The notes beneath the pieces are model-generated. The model ran no database searches. It was not told the origin of the DNA and saw only the letters and a program-made list of their open reading frames with translations. A DNA stretch of 64,000 nt from Colletotrichum lupini (taxonomy: Eukaryota > Ascomycota > Sordariomycetes > Glomerellales > Glomerellaceae): the NCBI RefSeq assembly GCF_023278565.1, contig NC_064676.1, positions 6,138,001 through 6,202,000 on the forward strand, given 5' to 3'. This document shows positions 1-12,654 of the stretch, piece by piece. The position numbers and the translations under genes are program-made. How positions within the stretch are numbered: position 1 is the stretch's first letter; each line of letters begins with the position of its first letter.

Positions 1-396
1 ACCTTATTATTACTACCGCTACCGCTACCACCGCCGTTAATTAAAGCTATTCTTAATATTAATATACTATAAAAAGGGAATAATTATAAAATTAACGATC
101 CCTGTATTTATTAATATACTATTAATTATAATAAATATAACTACGTAGAGTACGACTACTTACTTTATAACTAGCGCTTCTCTACTTTACTTAAGGCTAG
201 CTTAGTAATTATAATTAAAAATAATAATACCTCGTAAAGTTAACCTACTTAAATAAGTATTATAAATCCTCGACTTTATTAATAAACTACTATTAGTAAA
301 TCGTTATTAGCCTTTTAAATAAGTTAATTAGGTAGCTAGGTAGCTAAGTAGCTAGATAATTAAGCTAATTAAGCTAATTAGGCTAATTTAATAGAA

Positions 397-468
397 TCGT
401 TAACTTAGGTTAATTCGTTAACTTAGGTTAATTCGTTAACTTAGGCTAATTTATTAACTTAGGCTAAT
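397..468. repeat. 18-bp tandem repeat, insertion target of the Gypsy element
   Basis: Four units of 18 bp (first unit tcgttaacttaggttaat) run without gaps and stop exactly where the left LTR of the Gypsy element begins. A fifth, diverged unit (acgttaacttaggctaac) resumes at 8577-8594, just after the right LTR, so the element landed inside the array. The rest of 1-396 is AT-rich RIPped DNA with short gctaatta- and ggtagcta-type repeats and no gene. Confidence 0.8.
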
Positions 469-658
469 TATAATAGATTTAGGATATAGCCGGCAATAGG
501 ACGCTAATAACTTAATAACTAGTATATAGATTATATTATAAAAGAACTTTTTAAGAAGTAAAGCCCTTATAAAGGACTTTATAAGCTTTAGTTTTATAAT
601 ATACCTATACCTATATTATAGCCTCGCTAGTTAAGTATTTATAGCCTAATTTTTTATA
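469..658 (+). repeat. 5' LTR of Gypsy element
   Basis: The 190-bp direct repeat matches 8382-8571 along its whole length. Differences are mostly C/T or G/A, as RIP predicts. It begins tataatag and ends ttttata. Confidence 0.85.
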
Positions 659-2700
659 ATTCTAAAGCTTTTACTTTTACAGAGTAATTAGTATAAGTAA
701 TAATAAATTATAAAAACGAACGGAACGTTAACAAAACGATACTTAGCTATTAATAAAAAACTATTAATATTAACGAGCTATAGCTATTTAGAGTTAACTA
801 CTTAACCCTATTCTATTTAGGAAAACGAGCTTATTATAGGGTAAGTCCTACCTAAATATTAATATTTATAAAAGAGCTAAATAAAGAAGATAATCGGGGT
901 AAATTACTTTTATAAGCTAGTTACTTTATTAATACCCCGAAGACCTTATTCGTTATAAACGGGGCGTTTATTAATAACTAATTATTAAATATACGAGGTT
1001 AAGGTGTATATAAAGGCGCGGGTAGTACTAAAATAGCTAGTTTAATAAACCCTATAGGCCTAATAATAACCTATTTTTATAAAATAATAAAAATAATAAT
1101 TAAAGATCGAAACTAAGAACGGTATTAATACGAGGAGCTTATTTAATAACTTACTAAGCGGCTAGTAACGTATCTAGGTCGATAAGAATATAAAAAACCT
1201 CTTTTTTATAACTATAAACTAATTAAAAAAGAGTTTATAAGTACTTAGGTAATAAACTAGATTATTATTATAGAGGTAAGTAATAAGCTTTATATAAAAA
1301 GCATTATAGAATAATATATTAAATAGGCCCTATTTAAGATATCCTTATTATTATAAACGTAATAATATAATTATAAAAAGAGCTTTTAGGATCCCCTTTT
1401 TTAAAGCGACTTCTTAATATTTATTTATTAATAATACGTAAACCTTAAGACTTAAGAACGGGAATATTATAAAGAGCTAAGGACGAAGAGGTTAAAAGAG
1501 GGCTAAACCCTTACTTAGTTCTTTACTAAGTAGTTAGTAATTTATTATAACTTAAGTATAGAAAATATAAAGAATTTAAAAATAGAGGTATATTAGTTTT
1601 TTTTTAAATTACTATTTTAGCTATAGGACGATTTAATTCGTTATAGGGTTTTAATTAAGAGAGTACGTAATATAGCTTACGAAGCTAATAAATTATAGTT
1701 ATTAAATTAGTAAAAGAGCGGCGACTAGTTATAAAAGGACGGTAAGAAGAGGCTATATTTATTATTAAAATAACCGTATTAAATATCCCCTTTTTATAAA
1801 AAAAAAGAGTAGAGAGAGCTCTAAGGGGCTAGGCTCTAAGGACTCGCTAAGAATAATATTATAAAAGCTATATAATAAGAGTGCTCGTACTGAGCTATTA
1901 TAGAAGCGTCGTAATAGTAATATTAAGTACTTTATATATAATAAAATAGGCTATATATTTAATAAGTATTAAAAGAATAAATCGGGAGGTAGGGGCGACG
2001 ATAAGCTAATATATCCCTAATTAAAGCTAACGTTAATAACTATTTAACGGGTTATTACTAAGCCGAGAGTTATAAAGGTTAACTTATTAAAAAATAAGTA
2101 AGTATAAGTAATATACTTAATATGCTTATACTAAGTATTAAGAGGGTACTAATAAGAATAATTATAAAAAGTAGGATAATAATTTTATAAAGTATTACTA
2201 AAAGGCTAGTAAAAGTTAATATAAATATATACTTTAAGATAAATATTATTAGTACTAGGCTCGTAACTTACTTAGGGTTAACCCCGGTTATTATTATAGC
2301 TCCCTCGTTAAGGGATTTTTAAAATAAAGCTATAAGCTAGGGGAAAGCTTATTAATTAACGTTCTTTTTTATTAACTACTATAAGTAACTAAGGAAGATT
2401 TAGTAACTATTTACTATAGTTAATAAAGATAAAGGAATAGTAGACCTCTTATTATTATAACTATTAATAAGCTAGGAGGGTATTTATATTAATATAGTAA
2501 CGAATATATAATCGTACGAGCCTATTTTAGTTACTAAACTAGAGGTAATAGCTCGTAATATTATTAAGAATTACGAGAGGGTATATATATTATATATTAT
2601 TATTATAAGAAGTATTATAGGGGTAACGGAGATTAAACTACGAGGGGGTCTATTATTAGAACTTTAATTAAAAATAAAGACGTTTAATAAGTAGTTAGTA
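659..2700 (+). pseudogene. Gypsy gag relic with decayed zinc knuckle
   Basis: This stop-ridden region lies between the 5' LTR and the polymerase. Around 1925-1975 one frame reads Y-I-Y-N-K-I-G-Y-I-F-N-K-Y. That is what a CCHC zinc knuckle (CxxCxxxGHxxxxC) becomes when TGT/TGC and CAT codons turn into TAT/TAC through RIP. The exact limits of gag and of any protease cannot be drawn. Confidence 0.55.
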
Positions 2701-2799
2701 AAGGGACCGTAGTTATATAGCGGGGTAGAATATTTTATTAACTTAGTTTTAAATATTAAACTACTATATAGTCCTATTTATTTATTAAATAAAAAATAA

Positions 2800-5700
2800 C
2801 TTAATAAGCTTTGTGCGTATATTATTAAGAACTTAGCGAACGGTTATATTATATTTTTAGTTAATAAGGCTAGGGTACCGATCCTCTTTATACTAAAAAA
2901 GGACGGCACGCTACGCCTTTACGTAAACTACTACGGGCTAAATAAAGTAATTATAAAGAATTAATACTTATTATTACTTATTAGCGAGCTCTTAAATAGG
3001 CTTTACGGAGCAAAATAGATTTTAAAAATAGATATTAAGGATACTTACTACTATATTTAAATTAAAAAAAAAGACTAATAGAAAATAGCGTTCCGGAGTT
3101 AATACGGTTATTTTAAGTATATTCTTATATTTTTTGGGCTAATAAACGTACTCGTAACGTTCTAAGTATATATTTACTAAGCGCTCGCTAACTTATTAAA
3201 TACTTATTATATAATATATATAAACGATTTAATAATTTATTTAATAATAAAGGAGTAGTATATAGAGGATATTAAGAAGGTCCTTTAACGTTTACGTTTA
3301 TATAGACTTTTTACTAAATTATTAAAATACTCGTTTTATTAAAAAAGGGTCGAGTTTTTAGGTTATATTATTATACTAAAAAGAATTGAAATTAACTTAT
3401 TACGAGTGCGAACGATTATTAATTAAAAAGTACTAGAGTTTATTAGGGATATCTAAGTATTCTTAGGGTTCTATAACTTCTATCGGAAGTTTATTACTAA
3501 ATACTCGGGTATTATTATACTAATAATAATATTATTAAAAATAGAAAAGGGGTAAATAAAGGACTTTTAATAAACTAAAGAAGTAAACGAGGTATTTAAT
3601 TAGCTAAAGGTTGCTTTTATTTTAGTAACTGTACTTACGTATTAGAATTTATAATATATTATATAAGTAAAAACCGACGTTTTAATTAAAGCTATTATAG
3701 TAATTTTATTATAATAGGCTAATAGAAAATAGCGACCCGTTATTTATTAGTTATAGAAGCTTATAAATATAGAGTAGTAATAGGCTATAAGTTAATAAGA
3801 ACTACTTATTATAATAAAAAGGCTAGAGTACTAAGCTTATTACTTTTAAAGCTTTTTATAAAAAATTATAGTTTTAACGGATTACTAAGTACTTAAAGGA
3901 GTAATTAGCGTACTAGCGCGGGACTTTTAAAAAAAGCTTATAAAATAGGTATATAAATTATTAATATTTAATTTTAATTTAGAATACTAGCTAGGGAAAA
4001 CAAACCTAGCGGACGGTTTATTTAAAAAGCTAGATTATATAGAGGGGGAAGTATTTTATAAAAACGTCCTCTTTACGCTAGCTTAAAAACTATGTCTTAT
4101 TAGCGAATTATTACCTAATATTTAATAAAAAATAATTAGTTTAAAAAGATAAAATAATATTACTAAGGTATATATTTAAGTAGTTAAGGCCTCCCTTTAT
4201 AATCTTAGTTAAATATTAGCTAGCTCTAGGGATGGGGAATCCTCTTTCCTATATTAATAGCGTATTATAAAGCGTATTAATAAAATAATAATAGTTATTA
4301 TTATAATAACTCGAGGTAAAAAAGTAAAAGAGTTATTAACGAACGCTCGTTAATAGTTTAATAAGAATAAAGAGGAGTTAAATAGAGCTAGGGTTATTAT
4401 ATTAAAATAGTATATTCTATACCCCGTTATAAAAAAGCTTATAAAAGGTAAAACGGTATTCGCTTCTCGTTTTTTATTAGAAATTAAGGAGCTTATTAAA
4501 AGATTATAAGCTAAAAACGAGTTCTATATATTATAATTAATAAGAGTTCGTACTACGGCTAGCGAGTTAAAAGTATATTTACTTAATAAATAGAGTATAC
4601 TATTTTTTAAAAAAAGACTTATTATTCTTTAAATAAAGTCTCTTTAAATAGAGATCTTTTATTAATATTACGACGATTATAGAGTAGGTTATATAGGAGC
4701 TACGAAAACTCTCGAGCTAATTTAAAAAAAGTTTTATTAAAAAGATATTTAACGAAATATTTAAGAATACGTTAAGAACTATAAGTATTATTTAAGAGTT
4801 ATAACCTTAAGATATAAGCCGTATAAGTAACTATAATTACTATTATTACTTTTATATCTATTTTAAGAAATATTTATAAACTTTATTATAGGGCTATTAC
4901 TAAGCGCTCGTAATAACGGCGCAGAGTATAATAATATTTTAGTTATTATTTATTATATAATAAAGTTCGTAAAGTTCTTATTTACTGTTAAGATACTTAA
5001 CGTAATATAAATAGTAAGTATTTTATATTAAGAGGTTAAATATAAGTTCGGTATACTTAAAAGTATTATTATAAATAGAAATAAGCTCTTTATAAGCGTA
5101 TTTTAAGAAGAGTTTATTAAGGAATAAGTAATACGTTACTAACTATTTATTACGTATTATTTATAAACAGATAGCTAAACGGAGCGAACTTATTAAATAT
5201 TAAAAAAGTATTTAAGGATTTATACTAAGGGCTCGTTAAATAAGTAAGTAGCATAGCTAAAAAAGGCTAAGTTTATATATAATAATAACTAATACTCTAT
5301 TATAAAAATATCCCTATATATAGTACTATATAGCTATTATTTTAAGTACGTTAAATATATACTTAATTATAAAGCTATAGTTTAGGGGGTTTAAAAAAGG
5401 GTCTAAAAAATTAGGGAGATTAGGGCCTAGGCTATATAAGCGTAAGTATAAGCTTTTAAAAGCTAAGTAGCTTATTATAATAGAAAATATACTCTAAAAA
5501 AGTTTAATCGTAAAGAAGTCGTCGGCTTATTAATAAAGAATATACGATTTAAAAATAATAAATTAGCGCCGAGATATATTAAAATAGCGATAGCTAAAAG
5601 GGTAGGGAAATAGGCTTACTAAGTATATGTACTAAAATAATATTAGAGAATATATAATATTTTTTAGTTTCCTAGTTTAAGTTATAAAGAAATTACTAAA

Positions 5701-5920
5701 CGGTTAGTAACTAAATAATAAATTTCTTGGAGTTAAAAGACGAGTAAGACGTTTAGGAAGTTAAAAAAATCGTTATAATATAAAGTAAGGGAGGAAACTT
5801 ATAATATTTTATTAAATAAGCTAAGTAGCTTATTAAGTATAATACGTAAGAGCTTATTAAGTATTTTAAAAGGGTAATAGAAGTAGTTAATAAATTTAAA
5901 TACTATAAAAAAAGGGTATA
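2800..5920 (+). pseudogene. Gypsy pol relic: RT, RNase H, integrase, chromodomain
   Basis: Reading through the stops, 2870-3260 gives Gypsy reverse transcriptase (the KKDGTLRLYVNYYGLNK stretch, then a Y-x-N-D catalytic box derived from YxDD). About 3655-3710 gives the RNase H TD-x5-AI motif. About 4650-4750 gives the integrase HHCC region, and 4900-4970 the NGxEYxxILVI strand of the core. About 5400-5560 resembles the integrase C-terminal YYNRKYTSKKFNRKE block. 5739-5905 reads as a chromodomain (DE*DV*EVKKI, then YFIK*AK*). Signature residues that need CA or TG codons are lost, so the polyprotein is dead. Confidence 0.8.
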
Positions 5921-8367
5921 TATAAGATAGAATAATAAACGTTAAGTTCGTAATAAAAAGTTACTAAAAATAAGTTAATTAATAATATATTATAGAACCC
6001 TTTTTATTTAGCTTAGCGTAATTCTTAAAAAAAAGATATAGTATTATAACCCTTAATAATACGTTACTAAGAGATTGCTAAGATTTAATTACGTAAAAGG
6101 AGTAACTTATATAATATTAGTAATAGTAATAGCGGCTTTAGTATATATTTCTAAAGCTTAATAGTTAGTAATAATAATCCGCTCGGTAAGTAAGAAGCGG
6201 GGAGGCTTCGTACGTATACTTAGCTAATTACTTAGAATAAGGCCGTTAACTTTATTAATATTATAATAAATAAAAGGGAGGCGGTTAAAGTTACGCAGAG
6301 TATTATATATATTAATAATAATAGTTTATAAAGCGTTTATTATTTAGTTATTATTAAAAGCTATAATAAGAAGTATAACGGGAGCTATAATAAGAAGTAT
6401 AACGGGAAGTATAACGGGAGCTATAATAAGAAGTATAATAAGAGCTATAATAAGAAATATAATAGGAGCTATAATAAGAAATAAAATAGGAAGTAAAGTA
6501 GGGAATATAACGTTATTATTATTAGTAATAAGTTAGGGACGGGGGACGTTATTTAAAATAATGCTCTTATAGTCCTGGTTAAGCTAAGGGACCTTAGTAA
6601 TATTAATATTCGTAAAAGACTTATTAATATCGAACTACTTATTACGACTTATAGCTTTAACTTTAGTATAAATAATAGCTTTATTAAGCTATTATAAAGC
6701 CTTTATTTAGAGCGAGAGGAGCATAATATTAGCTTTATTAAAATTTAGAGTAATATAACTAAGGGCTAGGGTACCCTTATTTATACTAAAGAGAGCATTA
6801 CGGGTAGGGGTTAGTAAGTTATTAATATTAAAGTAGTGGTACTTATTATAATACTAAAAAAGAGAATTTTTTAAGTTATTACTAAGCTTTTTAAATTTAA
6901 TATCCTCGTATTAGGACTTATTAAACTTAAACCTAAAGTTATCCCGCTCGTTATTATTATTAAGAATATAGTTAGTAATAAGAATACGCTTTTTAATAAG
7001 AGTCCGAGTCTTAGGACTATAAGAAATAAGAGTAGTATTATATATAATAATAATATAAATAAGTACTTTATTTACTAAGAACTTAATAACGCGTTTATAA
7101 AAAATAGGGAAAATAAAAAACTCTTAGATATATATAATAATAACGCCCTTAAGAGTCTTTTTATAGTACTAAGCTAGAGCGTCGAGGTTATTTTATAAAG
7201 CAGTTATACGGCTATTATTATAAAAATAAGCTAACTAGAAATAACTAAGGTAGGAGATAATTTTAGTCTTATTATTAATATTAAAAATACTAGCCTAAGA
7301 AGAAAAATCTAAGTTAATAAAAAGAAAATTTACTAAACGATTATTAACGACTTACTATAATTAAAATTAATAAGTTTAAATACTCGTAATTAGTAATAAG
7401 CTCTTAGAGAGTAGCTTATTTAAAATAGACCTTTTTTATTTTATTACTTATTAACGGGTTAGTAATATAAGTAATAACCTTTTTTTATATACTAATAATA
7501 TAGCTAAAAATATAAAAAACGCGGCTATGTTTATAAAAATTAAAGCTACTTTACTCCTTAGTATTATAGAACTTTATAAGGGTATTCTAAATAAACTAAG
7601 TAGCGCTATATAGCTCCTTAAGAACTTAAGAAATATCGTTAATTAATATTTTAATAACGGATTAGCAAGGACTTAACGACTTATAGCAGAATACCTTTTT
7701 TTTATTAATTTAATAAATAATATACTTAGTAACGTAAGCGTTAGTAATATAAACGAGCTCGTTAATATTATAATATAAGCTAGCTAAGTAGTATATATAA
7801 GGAGTACGACTACAGAGACTACGGAAGCCCTTTTTAGGATTATATTCTATATTAAGTATATTTTAAATACGCAAAATAATAAATATTTTAATAAATACTT
7901 AGTAATAATATAGTAAGAGAGTCGTAATTAAAAAACGATATAAAATTAGAATATTATAAAAAAAAAAGTATAATTATATAAAAAAGAATTTATAGAACGG
8001 TTACTAAATAGAAAGAGAGAAGAAAAAGTAAATACGCGACTAGTAACGGGGGAAAAATCTTTTATTATACTTAATAGCTTAATAATAATAATAACCGCGA
8101 GGTTAGGTAGGTTCTTATATATTACGATAATTAAAATACTTTATTATAAATATATATTACTAACTTAGTAACTAGTCGGCGCGCTATTATTAAATAATAA
8201 TAATAAAGTATTTATTAAATAAAGAGATAAGAGTAATACCTTATTCTTAAGTAAAAAAGGATATTATTAACGCTTTACGGAATTTATTATAAATAACGAC
8301 GTTAATAGCTTTATTATTAATATTAAAAAAAGATATTACGTAATAACTTTAAGGACTAAAGTTACGT
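5921..8367 (+). other. Extra 2.4-kb region between chromodomain and 3' LTR
   Basis: Chromoviruses normally end soon after the integrase/chromodomain, but here RIPped DNA continues to the polypurine tract. It includes a 24-bp tandem array (6359-6490). Stretches such as 6600-6720 still look weakly coding on the plus strand (few stops apart from TAA/TAG at RIP-type sites). I cannot identify a protein. It may be an extra ORF captured by the element or a nested fragment. Confidence 0.4.
6359..6490 (+). repeat. 24-bp tandem repeat inside the Gypsy element
   Basis: Five 24-bp units (agctataataagaagtataa + cggg and variants) plus one half unit run head to tail. In one frame each unit gives S-Y-N-K-K-Y-N-G, so before RIP it would have been a short charged peptide repeat, with the Y residues possibly from C or H. 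Confidence 0.75.
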
Positions 8368-8381
8368 AAGGGGGGAGTAAT

Positions 8382-8571
8382 TATAATAGATTTAGGATAT
8401 AATTAGTAATAAGATACCGATAACTTAGTAATTAGTATATAGATCGTATTATAAAAGAACTTTTTAAGAAGTAGAACCTTTATAAAGGACTCTATAAGCT
8501 TTAGTCTTATAATATACTTATATTTATATTATAGCCTCGCTAGTTAAGTGCTTATAGCCTAATCTTTTATA
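8382..8571 (+). repeat. 3' LTR of Gypsy element
   Basis: It pairs with 469-658, having the same 190-bp length and the same ends. It follows a purine run at 8368-8377 (aaggggggag) that is separated from the LTR by four bases. Confidence 0.85.
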
Positions 8572-8937
8572 TTAATACGTTAACTTAGGCTAACGTATCG
8601 ATTACCGTACTTTTTATTAAAATAATTTAAGTTAATTACTAGCCTCTAATTAGCCTAGCCTATTTGAATACTAACTACGCAGAGCCTAGCTTACGTATAT
8701 ACCCGAGACCGGCGGTTATGTGGCGGCCGTAGCTATACTTAGGGGCAGAATAGCGGCAGCTGCTGGCAGAATATCCTCGCCCTTATTTTATAGGCGAGTT
8801 CTATTGTATAATCTAAGTAACTAAGGTATCTTCTAAGTTCTAATTCCCTCTAACGGTATCGTATTCAGCGTTTAAAGACAAAAAGAAAAGGCCACCATTA
8901 GTAGAAATATAACAAATTATATGGTATCTTATAACAC
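8572..8937. other. Border of the RIPped block, no gene seen
   Basis: After the target-site copy and one 18-bp repeat unit, AT-rich RIPped DNA runs on to about 8690. Base composition then changes abruptly to ordinary genic DNA. The stretch 8690-8937 is the 3' flank of the next gene, and I see no coding signal in it. Confidence 0.7.
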
Positions 8938-10304
8938 CTAAATATGCTGCCTCTCCTTTCGCTCTTCTTCCCACGTGACATCCCTCTGGACGACGATGGT
9001 GTCCATGGGCAAGTCCTTACCAAGAACGTCACGCTTGTCGCTGGTTCTGGTAGCCCCGGAGACGGAGTACTTTATGTTGCTACCGTGGTGCAGATACTCT
9101 TCGGAATCATTACCGATAGTCAGACGCTCGTGGTTCGCGGAGCGCTTGAAGTTGTGAGAGACGCCGGGGCGCGAGTTGCCGCCAGTACCTCCGAAGGTTA
9201 CAGGCCCGCCCGAGACCTGGTTGGACTTCTGGTCCCGGGTCGACCACGACGTGCCGTAACGGATCCTGCGGTAAACCGGAACGAGAGTGACGGCGCAAGC
9301 GCCGATGATGGCGATGTAGATCTCCACGACGGTGGCGGTCCACATAAGAGCGTATTGTTCTAATAGTTGAGCGAATTAGCGCCAAATGTTTCGTGGTTGA
9401 AGAAGATGCGGGTGTTTACGTACGTGTCATGTCTGTTACGCCTATTGAGTAAAGGGAGGCTAACGAGCCGAACCGCACCAGACTAGCAACCACCACACTG
9501 TCTCACTTTGTTAGGTTGTGCCCACAGACGCGTGTTCAAATTTTTTTTCGAGTTCTACTCACAGACTCCCTAGTGCGAAAACGCAGCAGATGCCGACTCT
9601 CTTGCTCGAGCTAACCTGTAGCTTCAAGGTCTCGCGGATCGGAAGCACAAGCGTGAGGATGTCGATTAGACTGTTGGCGATTGAGTTGCCAACGAAGTAG
9701 AGAATCAGATCGATGCAGGTACCCGCGCCTGGGTTCGTCGTTTGTTCCCACGTGTATGCAAGTGGGCGGCATTGCAAGCAGTTGGTGATCAAGATGGCGA
9801 TGAGCCAACCCAAGCATGCTGCGGAGAGCGCGTAGATGCCCTTTTGCATGAACGGCGTGGGGAAGACGCGCCAGTAGAAGGCCAGCAGAGACAACTTGAT
9901 CAATGGCGAGGAAAAGCCGTAGCAGAACTCGGCGACGACAACGCACTGCAGTAAGGGTTAGGTTTCCACGGCTTGACGGAGTGCTATAGGGAGGAAGAAC
10001 TGCATCAAACCTTCAAGAACGTGATCAGCTGATTTGGGTCTTCAGCCATCACATCAACGATGCTTCGTCCCAAGCCGCCGTGGACCGTTGCCTCGATAGT
10101 CGTGGCACAAAAGGCATGGTTGATGATCAGACTGACCAACGCCAGCCAGTCGTCGAGACCCCATCCCAAACCCGTGAGCTTTCGTGCCCAGAATCGTCCG
10201 ATACAGGTGATGGTGGCTATCACCGCAAGAACAACATTGATGGCGATGATTGCCGTGTCCGTATGCGGATCGTTGCTGCTCGTCGATGTCGTCGTCGAAG
10301 CCAT
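8938..10304 (-). CDS. Rhodopsin-domain (PTH11-like) seven-helix membrane protein
   Basis: The model is complement(8938..9359, 9424..9497, 9563..9945, 10011..10304), giving 390 aa. Introns of 64-65 bp have GTTTGA, GTGAGT and GTACGT donors, and all phases close. The protein starts MASTTTST, and helix 1 follows at about 18-40. The family hallmarks are present: GLDDWLAL, CVVVAEFCYG...IKLSLLAFYWRVF after intron 1, the second-loop cysteines of CLQCRPLAY, the SLVRFGSL stretch and the IIGACAVTLVPVYR end of the last helix. It belongs to the fungal rhodopsin-domain family (Fung_rhodopsin), which includes putative surface sensors of plant-associated fungi. The roughly 110-residue tail is hydrophilic and probably cytosolic. 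The ligand is unknown. The gene ends about 250 bp from the RIPped block but is not itself damaged. Confidence 0.9.
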
Positions 10305-11457
10305 TTTCCTATTTAAACATGAAGCGTCCCTGGTCTGACCTGAGTCGTGTATCCGGTCAAACAGAGCAGATTCGCCAACAAACCCAACCAACAATTATCA
10401 AATGTAATGACCAGAGCAGGAAGGTGACGAATATCGCGGGAATCGGTGGACGGTATTGTTTATGCACGATGAAAGCTCCTTTAGTGGCCCATGGGGGGCA
10501 GAACCAAAGTCCGGTCTCGATCCTTGGGATGCCGGGCGCGCCCCTCGCCGCGCGCCCCGTTGATAGACATCAGTCTAGCATCAGTCTAGAATGGTCAAAC
10601 TTTGGAAACATGTCGTAATGCCTGTGCCCTCAGAGTGGTGCCTTCGCACGCTCGAGGGACAAGACTGCGAGAGAATTGCCCGTTGTAGGTTTGCAAAGTC
10701 GCATACGGGCCAATGCCGCGCATACTACCCTCCTAGCTGCTGGCCTCGAAGAGACCTGCTTGCCGGTGCAGAGATTCGCTTGTCACTTGGAATTGCGAGT
10801 CAGGTGACGCCCACTCTCCGTGCTACTAGACTCCATTCAACTGTCCACTCCAACACCACACTGGAACGAAGGACATGACTCGCCAAGGCCCCTCAAGAGT
10901 CCACCATCACCAAATATTACCCTATCAAGAGGTATCGAATCGCGGGCTTCATGTCTGGCGCAGTATGATTGAGATTGATTTTGCATCGAGAATTGGATCT
11001 GAGCGGAGCCGCGTTGAAGAAATTCGACCTGTCAACCAGGTCCAGGTCGGACGGAATACTCCTTAGAAATGTCGAGCCTCACCCCTGGATGCCGGACTCT
11101 AGTCCCGAACTCTGAAGAAATCGTGGTTCGCGGAAACAGAAAAACATGCAGAGTTTTCATGGGTTTTTGCTGCCCCCAGCAAATTGCTTTCTCGAATGGG
11201 AAAAGGGAAGACGAACTATGCCTGAACTGTATCATTGACGATCTGTTACAGCAAGTATTAAGCGCAGTTATCCTCTCGTCAGTATATCGCAACCGTCTGA
11301 TGGGCTTCTGCTGACTGCTTCCCCTTTATGACCCTGGTGATCGATCGACATAGTTGTACCGCGGCTTTCATATACTCACTCGAAATCTCTGTAACTCTGT
11401 AACTTTCTACCAAGATACTCACCTCTTTACGTCGCAGTTACACAGCGATCACTCACG
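10305..11457. other. Divergent intergenic region, no gene seen
   Basis: This is the common upstream region of the minus-strand rhodopsin-domain gene and the plus-strand hydrolase. Short open frames here (up to about 120 codons) have no recognisable motifs, and I do not support any as genes. Confidence 0.6.
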
Positions 11458-12654
11458 ATGGCCGGCACTCAGGGGCGAAGTTTCCCTATTCTCTCCTATC
11501 AACCTCTACGCATCTTCTATCAGATCTTCGGCGCCCTCTTCATTCTCTTTCCCTGCTTGCCGATATGGGCCATCAAGGCGCTTATTCCCTCCTGCCGTCC
11601 TCACCCGAAATGGGGCTTCAAACAGGCCCTCATGGCGCGCTTGACGCGAAGCATCGTTGATCTCTACTCAAACGTAGGCATCACCGAGACTCATACCCTC
11701 AAGCCAGGAAAGGAGGGGGACCGCTTCCAGACCGCCGACCCCTTCCCTTCAGATCTCTACCTCGGTCCTCTGGCCTCGAACTCTGATGTGAAGCCCACCA
11801 CCGTGGGGGGCACTTGGTTCCCGGCCAAGCCGGACGTCGAGAAGGGCTTCGAAGGCAACGTGGTTCTGCAAATTCACGGCGGTGCCTTTGTGCTGGGTGA
11901 CGGCCGCACGGGATATTGCGGCTTCATAGCAAACACGCTCATCGAAAAGGCCGGCGCCGGCGCTGTCTTTGCGCCTCAATACCGGTTGTCAGGCTACGGC
12001 AGCGGTTCCGAGGCCGCCGCGAACCCGTTTCCCGCTGCGTTGCAAGACGTCCTGACCAGTTACCTTCACCTGACTCGGACCCTCAATATCCCGCCCAACC
12101 GTATCGTGCTTTGCGGCGACAGTGCGGGCGGCAACCTTGTGATCGCCCTGCTGCGATACCTCGATACCTACGGACCGGACCTCGGAATTGCCATCCCTAG
12201 CTGCGCGGTGCTCATCGCCCCCTGGGTCAACCCCTTGGCCAGCTTGGGTCCGGATTCGGTGTACAAGCAGCATGAGCACTGGAGCACCGACTACCTTCCC
12301 GTCTCGTTCTTGCGCTGGGGCGCAAAAGTGTACTCGGCCGGCGTTTCTGATGAGGACATGCCGTATGTGACGCCTCTTGGCAACGCCTGGGGAACCAAGG
12401 TGCCTATGTTCGTGTCGATGGGTGAAGCTGAGATCCTTGAGACGGACGGTACTGCGTGGTGCCGGCAGATGCAGGAGGCCGAGAGCAGCGTCACAGTATC
12501 GTATGAGGAGAATGCTGTTCACGATACGCTGCTGATGGGCGCCATTATTGGCTGGACCGAGAGCGCACAAGCTGTGGCTACGAGAATCGGAGAGTTCTTG
12601 AGAGGGGTGCAGACCGAGGAGGCGCCTAAGGGTGCGGACGAAGCTTGCAGTTAA
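11458..12654 (+). CDS. Alpha/beta hydrolase fold-3 (HSL-type esterase)
   Basis: This is a single-exon gene of 398 aa. A hydrophobic stretch at about residues 20-44 (IFGALFILFPCLPIWAIKAL) suggests an N-terminal membrane anchor. The HGG oxyanion motif is at H140, and the nucleophile elbow GDSAGG places the catalytic serine at S222. The GEAEIL segment offers E325 (or D330) as the acid, and AVHD gives H355. This is the hormone-sensitive-lipase/acetyl-hydrolase family (Abhydrolase_3), which cleaves short-chain esters. Use of Glu instead of the usual Asp as acid is an inference from alignment position. The substrate is not predictable. Confidence 0.88.
   Translation: MAGTQGRSFPILSYQPLRIFYQIFGALFILFPCLPIWAIKALIPSCRPHPKWGFKQALMARLTRSIVDLYSNVGITETHTLKPGKEGDRFQTADPFPSDLYLGPLASNSDVKPTTVGGTWFPAKPDVEKGFEGNVVLQIHGGAFVLGDGRTGYCGFIANTLIEKAGAGAVFAPQYRLSGYGSGSEAAANPFPAALQDVLTSYLHLTRTLNIPPNRIVLCGDSAGGNLVIALLRYLDTYGPDLGIAIPSCAVLIAPWVNPLASLGPDSVYKQHEHWSTDYLPVSFLRWGAKVYSAGVSDEDMPYVTPLGNAWGTKVPMFVSMGEAEILETDGTAWCRQMQEAESSVTVSYEENAVHDTLLMGAIIGWTESAQAVATRIGEFLRGVQTEEAPKGADEACS

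Larger units (their letters stand above)
469..8571 (+). mobile_element. RIP-inactivated Gypsy/chromovirus LTR retrotransposon
   Basis: Two 190-bp LTRs (469-658 and 8382-8571) bound an 8.1-kb element. The flanks ctaat (464-468) and ttaat (8572-8576) look like a 5-bp target duplication with one C-to-T change. LTR ends read TA...TA, as expected from TG...CA after RIP. A purine run (8368-8377) sits just before the right LTR, as a polypurine tract should in a plus-strand element. Conceptual translation shows decayed gag, reverse transcriptase, RNase H, integrase and chromodomain in Gypsy order, all full of stops. At 8.1 kb it is longer than most chromoviruses because about 2.4 kb follows the chromodomain. 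Confidence 0.88.

Noticed and set aside
6359..6490. CRISPR-like array
   Set aside because: Units are contiguous 24-bp tandem repeats without unique spacers, inside a fungal retrotransposon.
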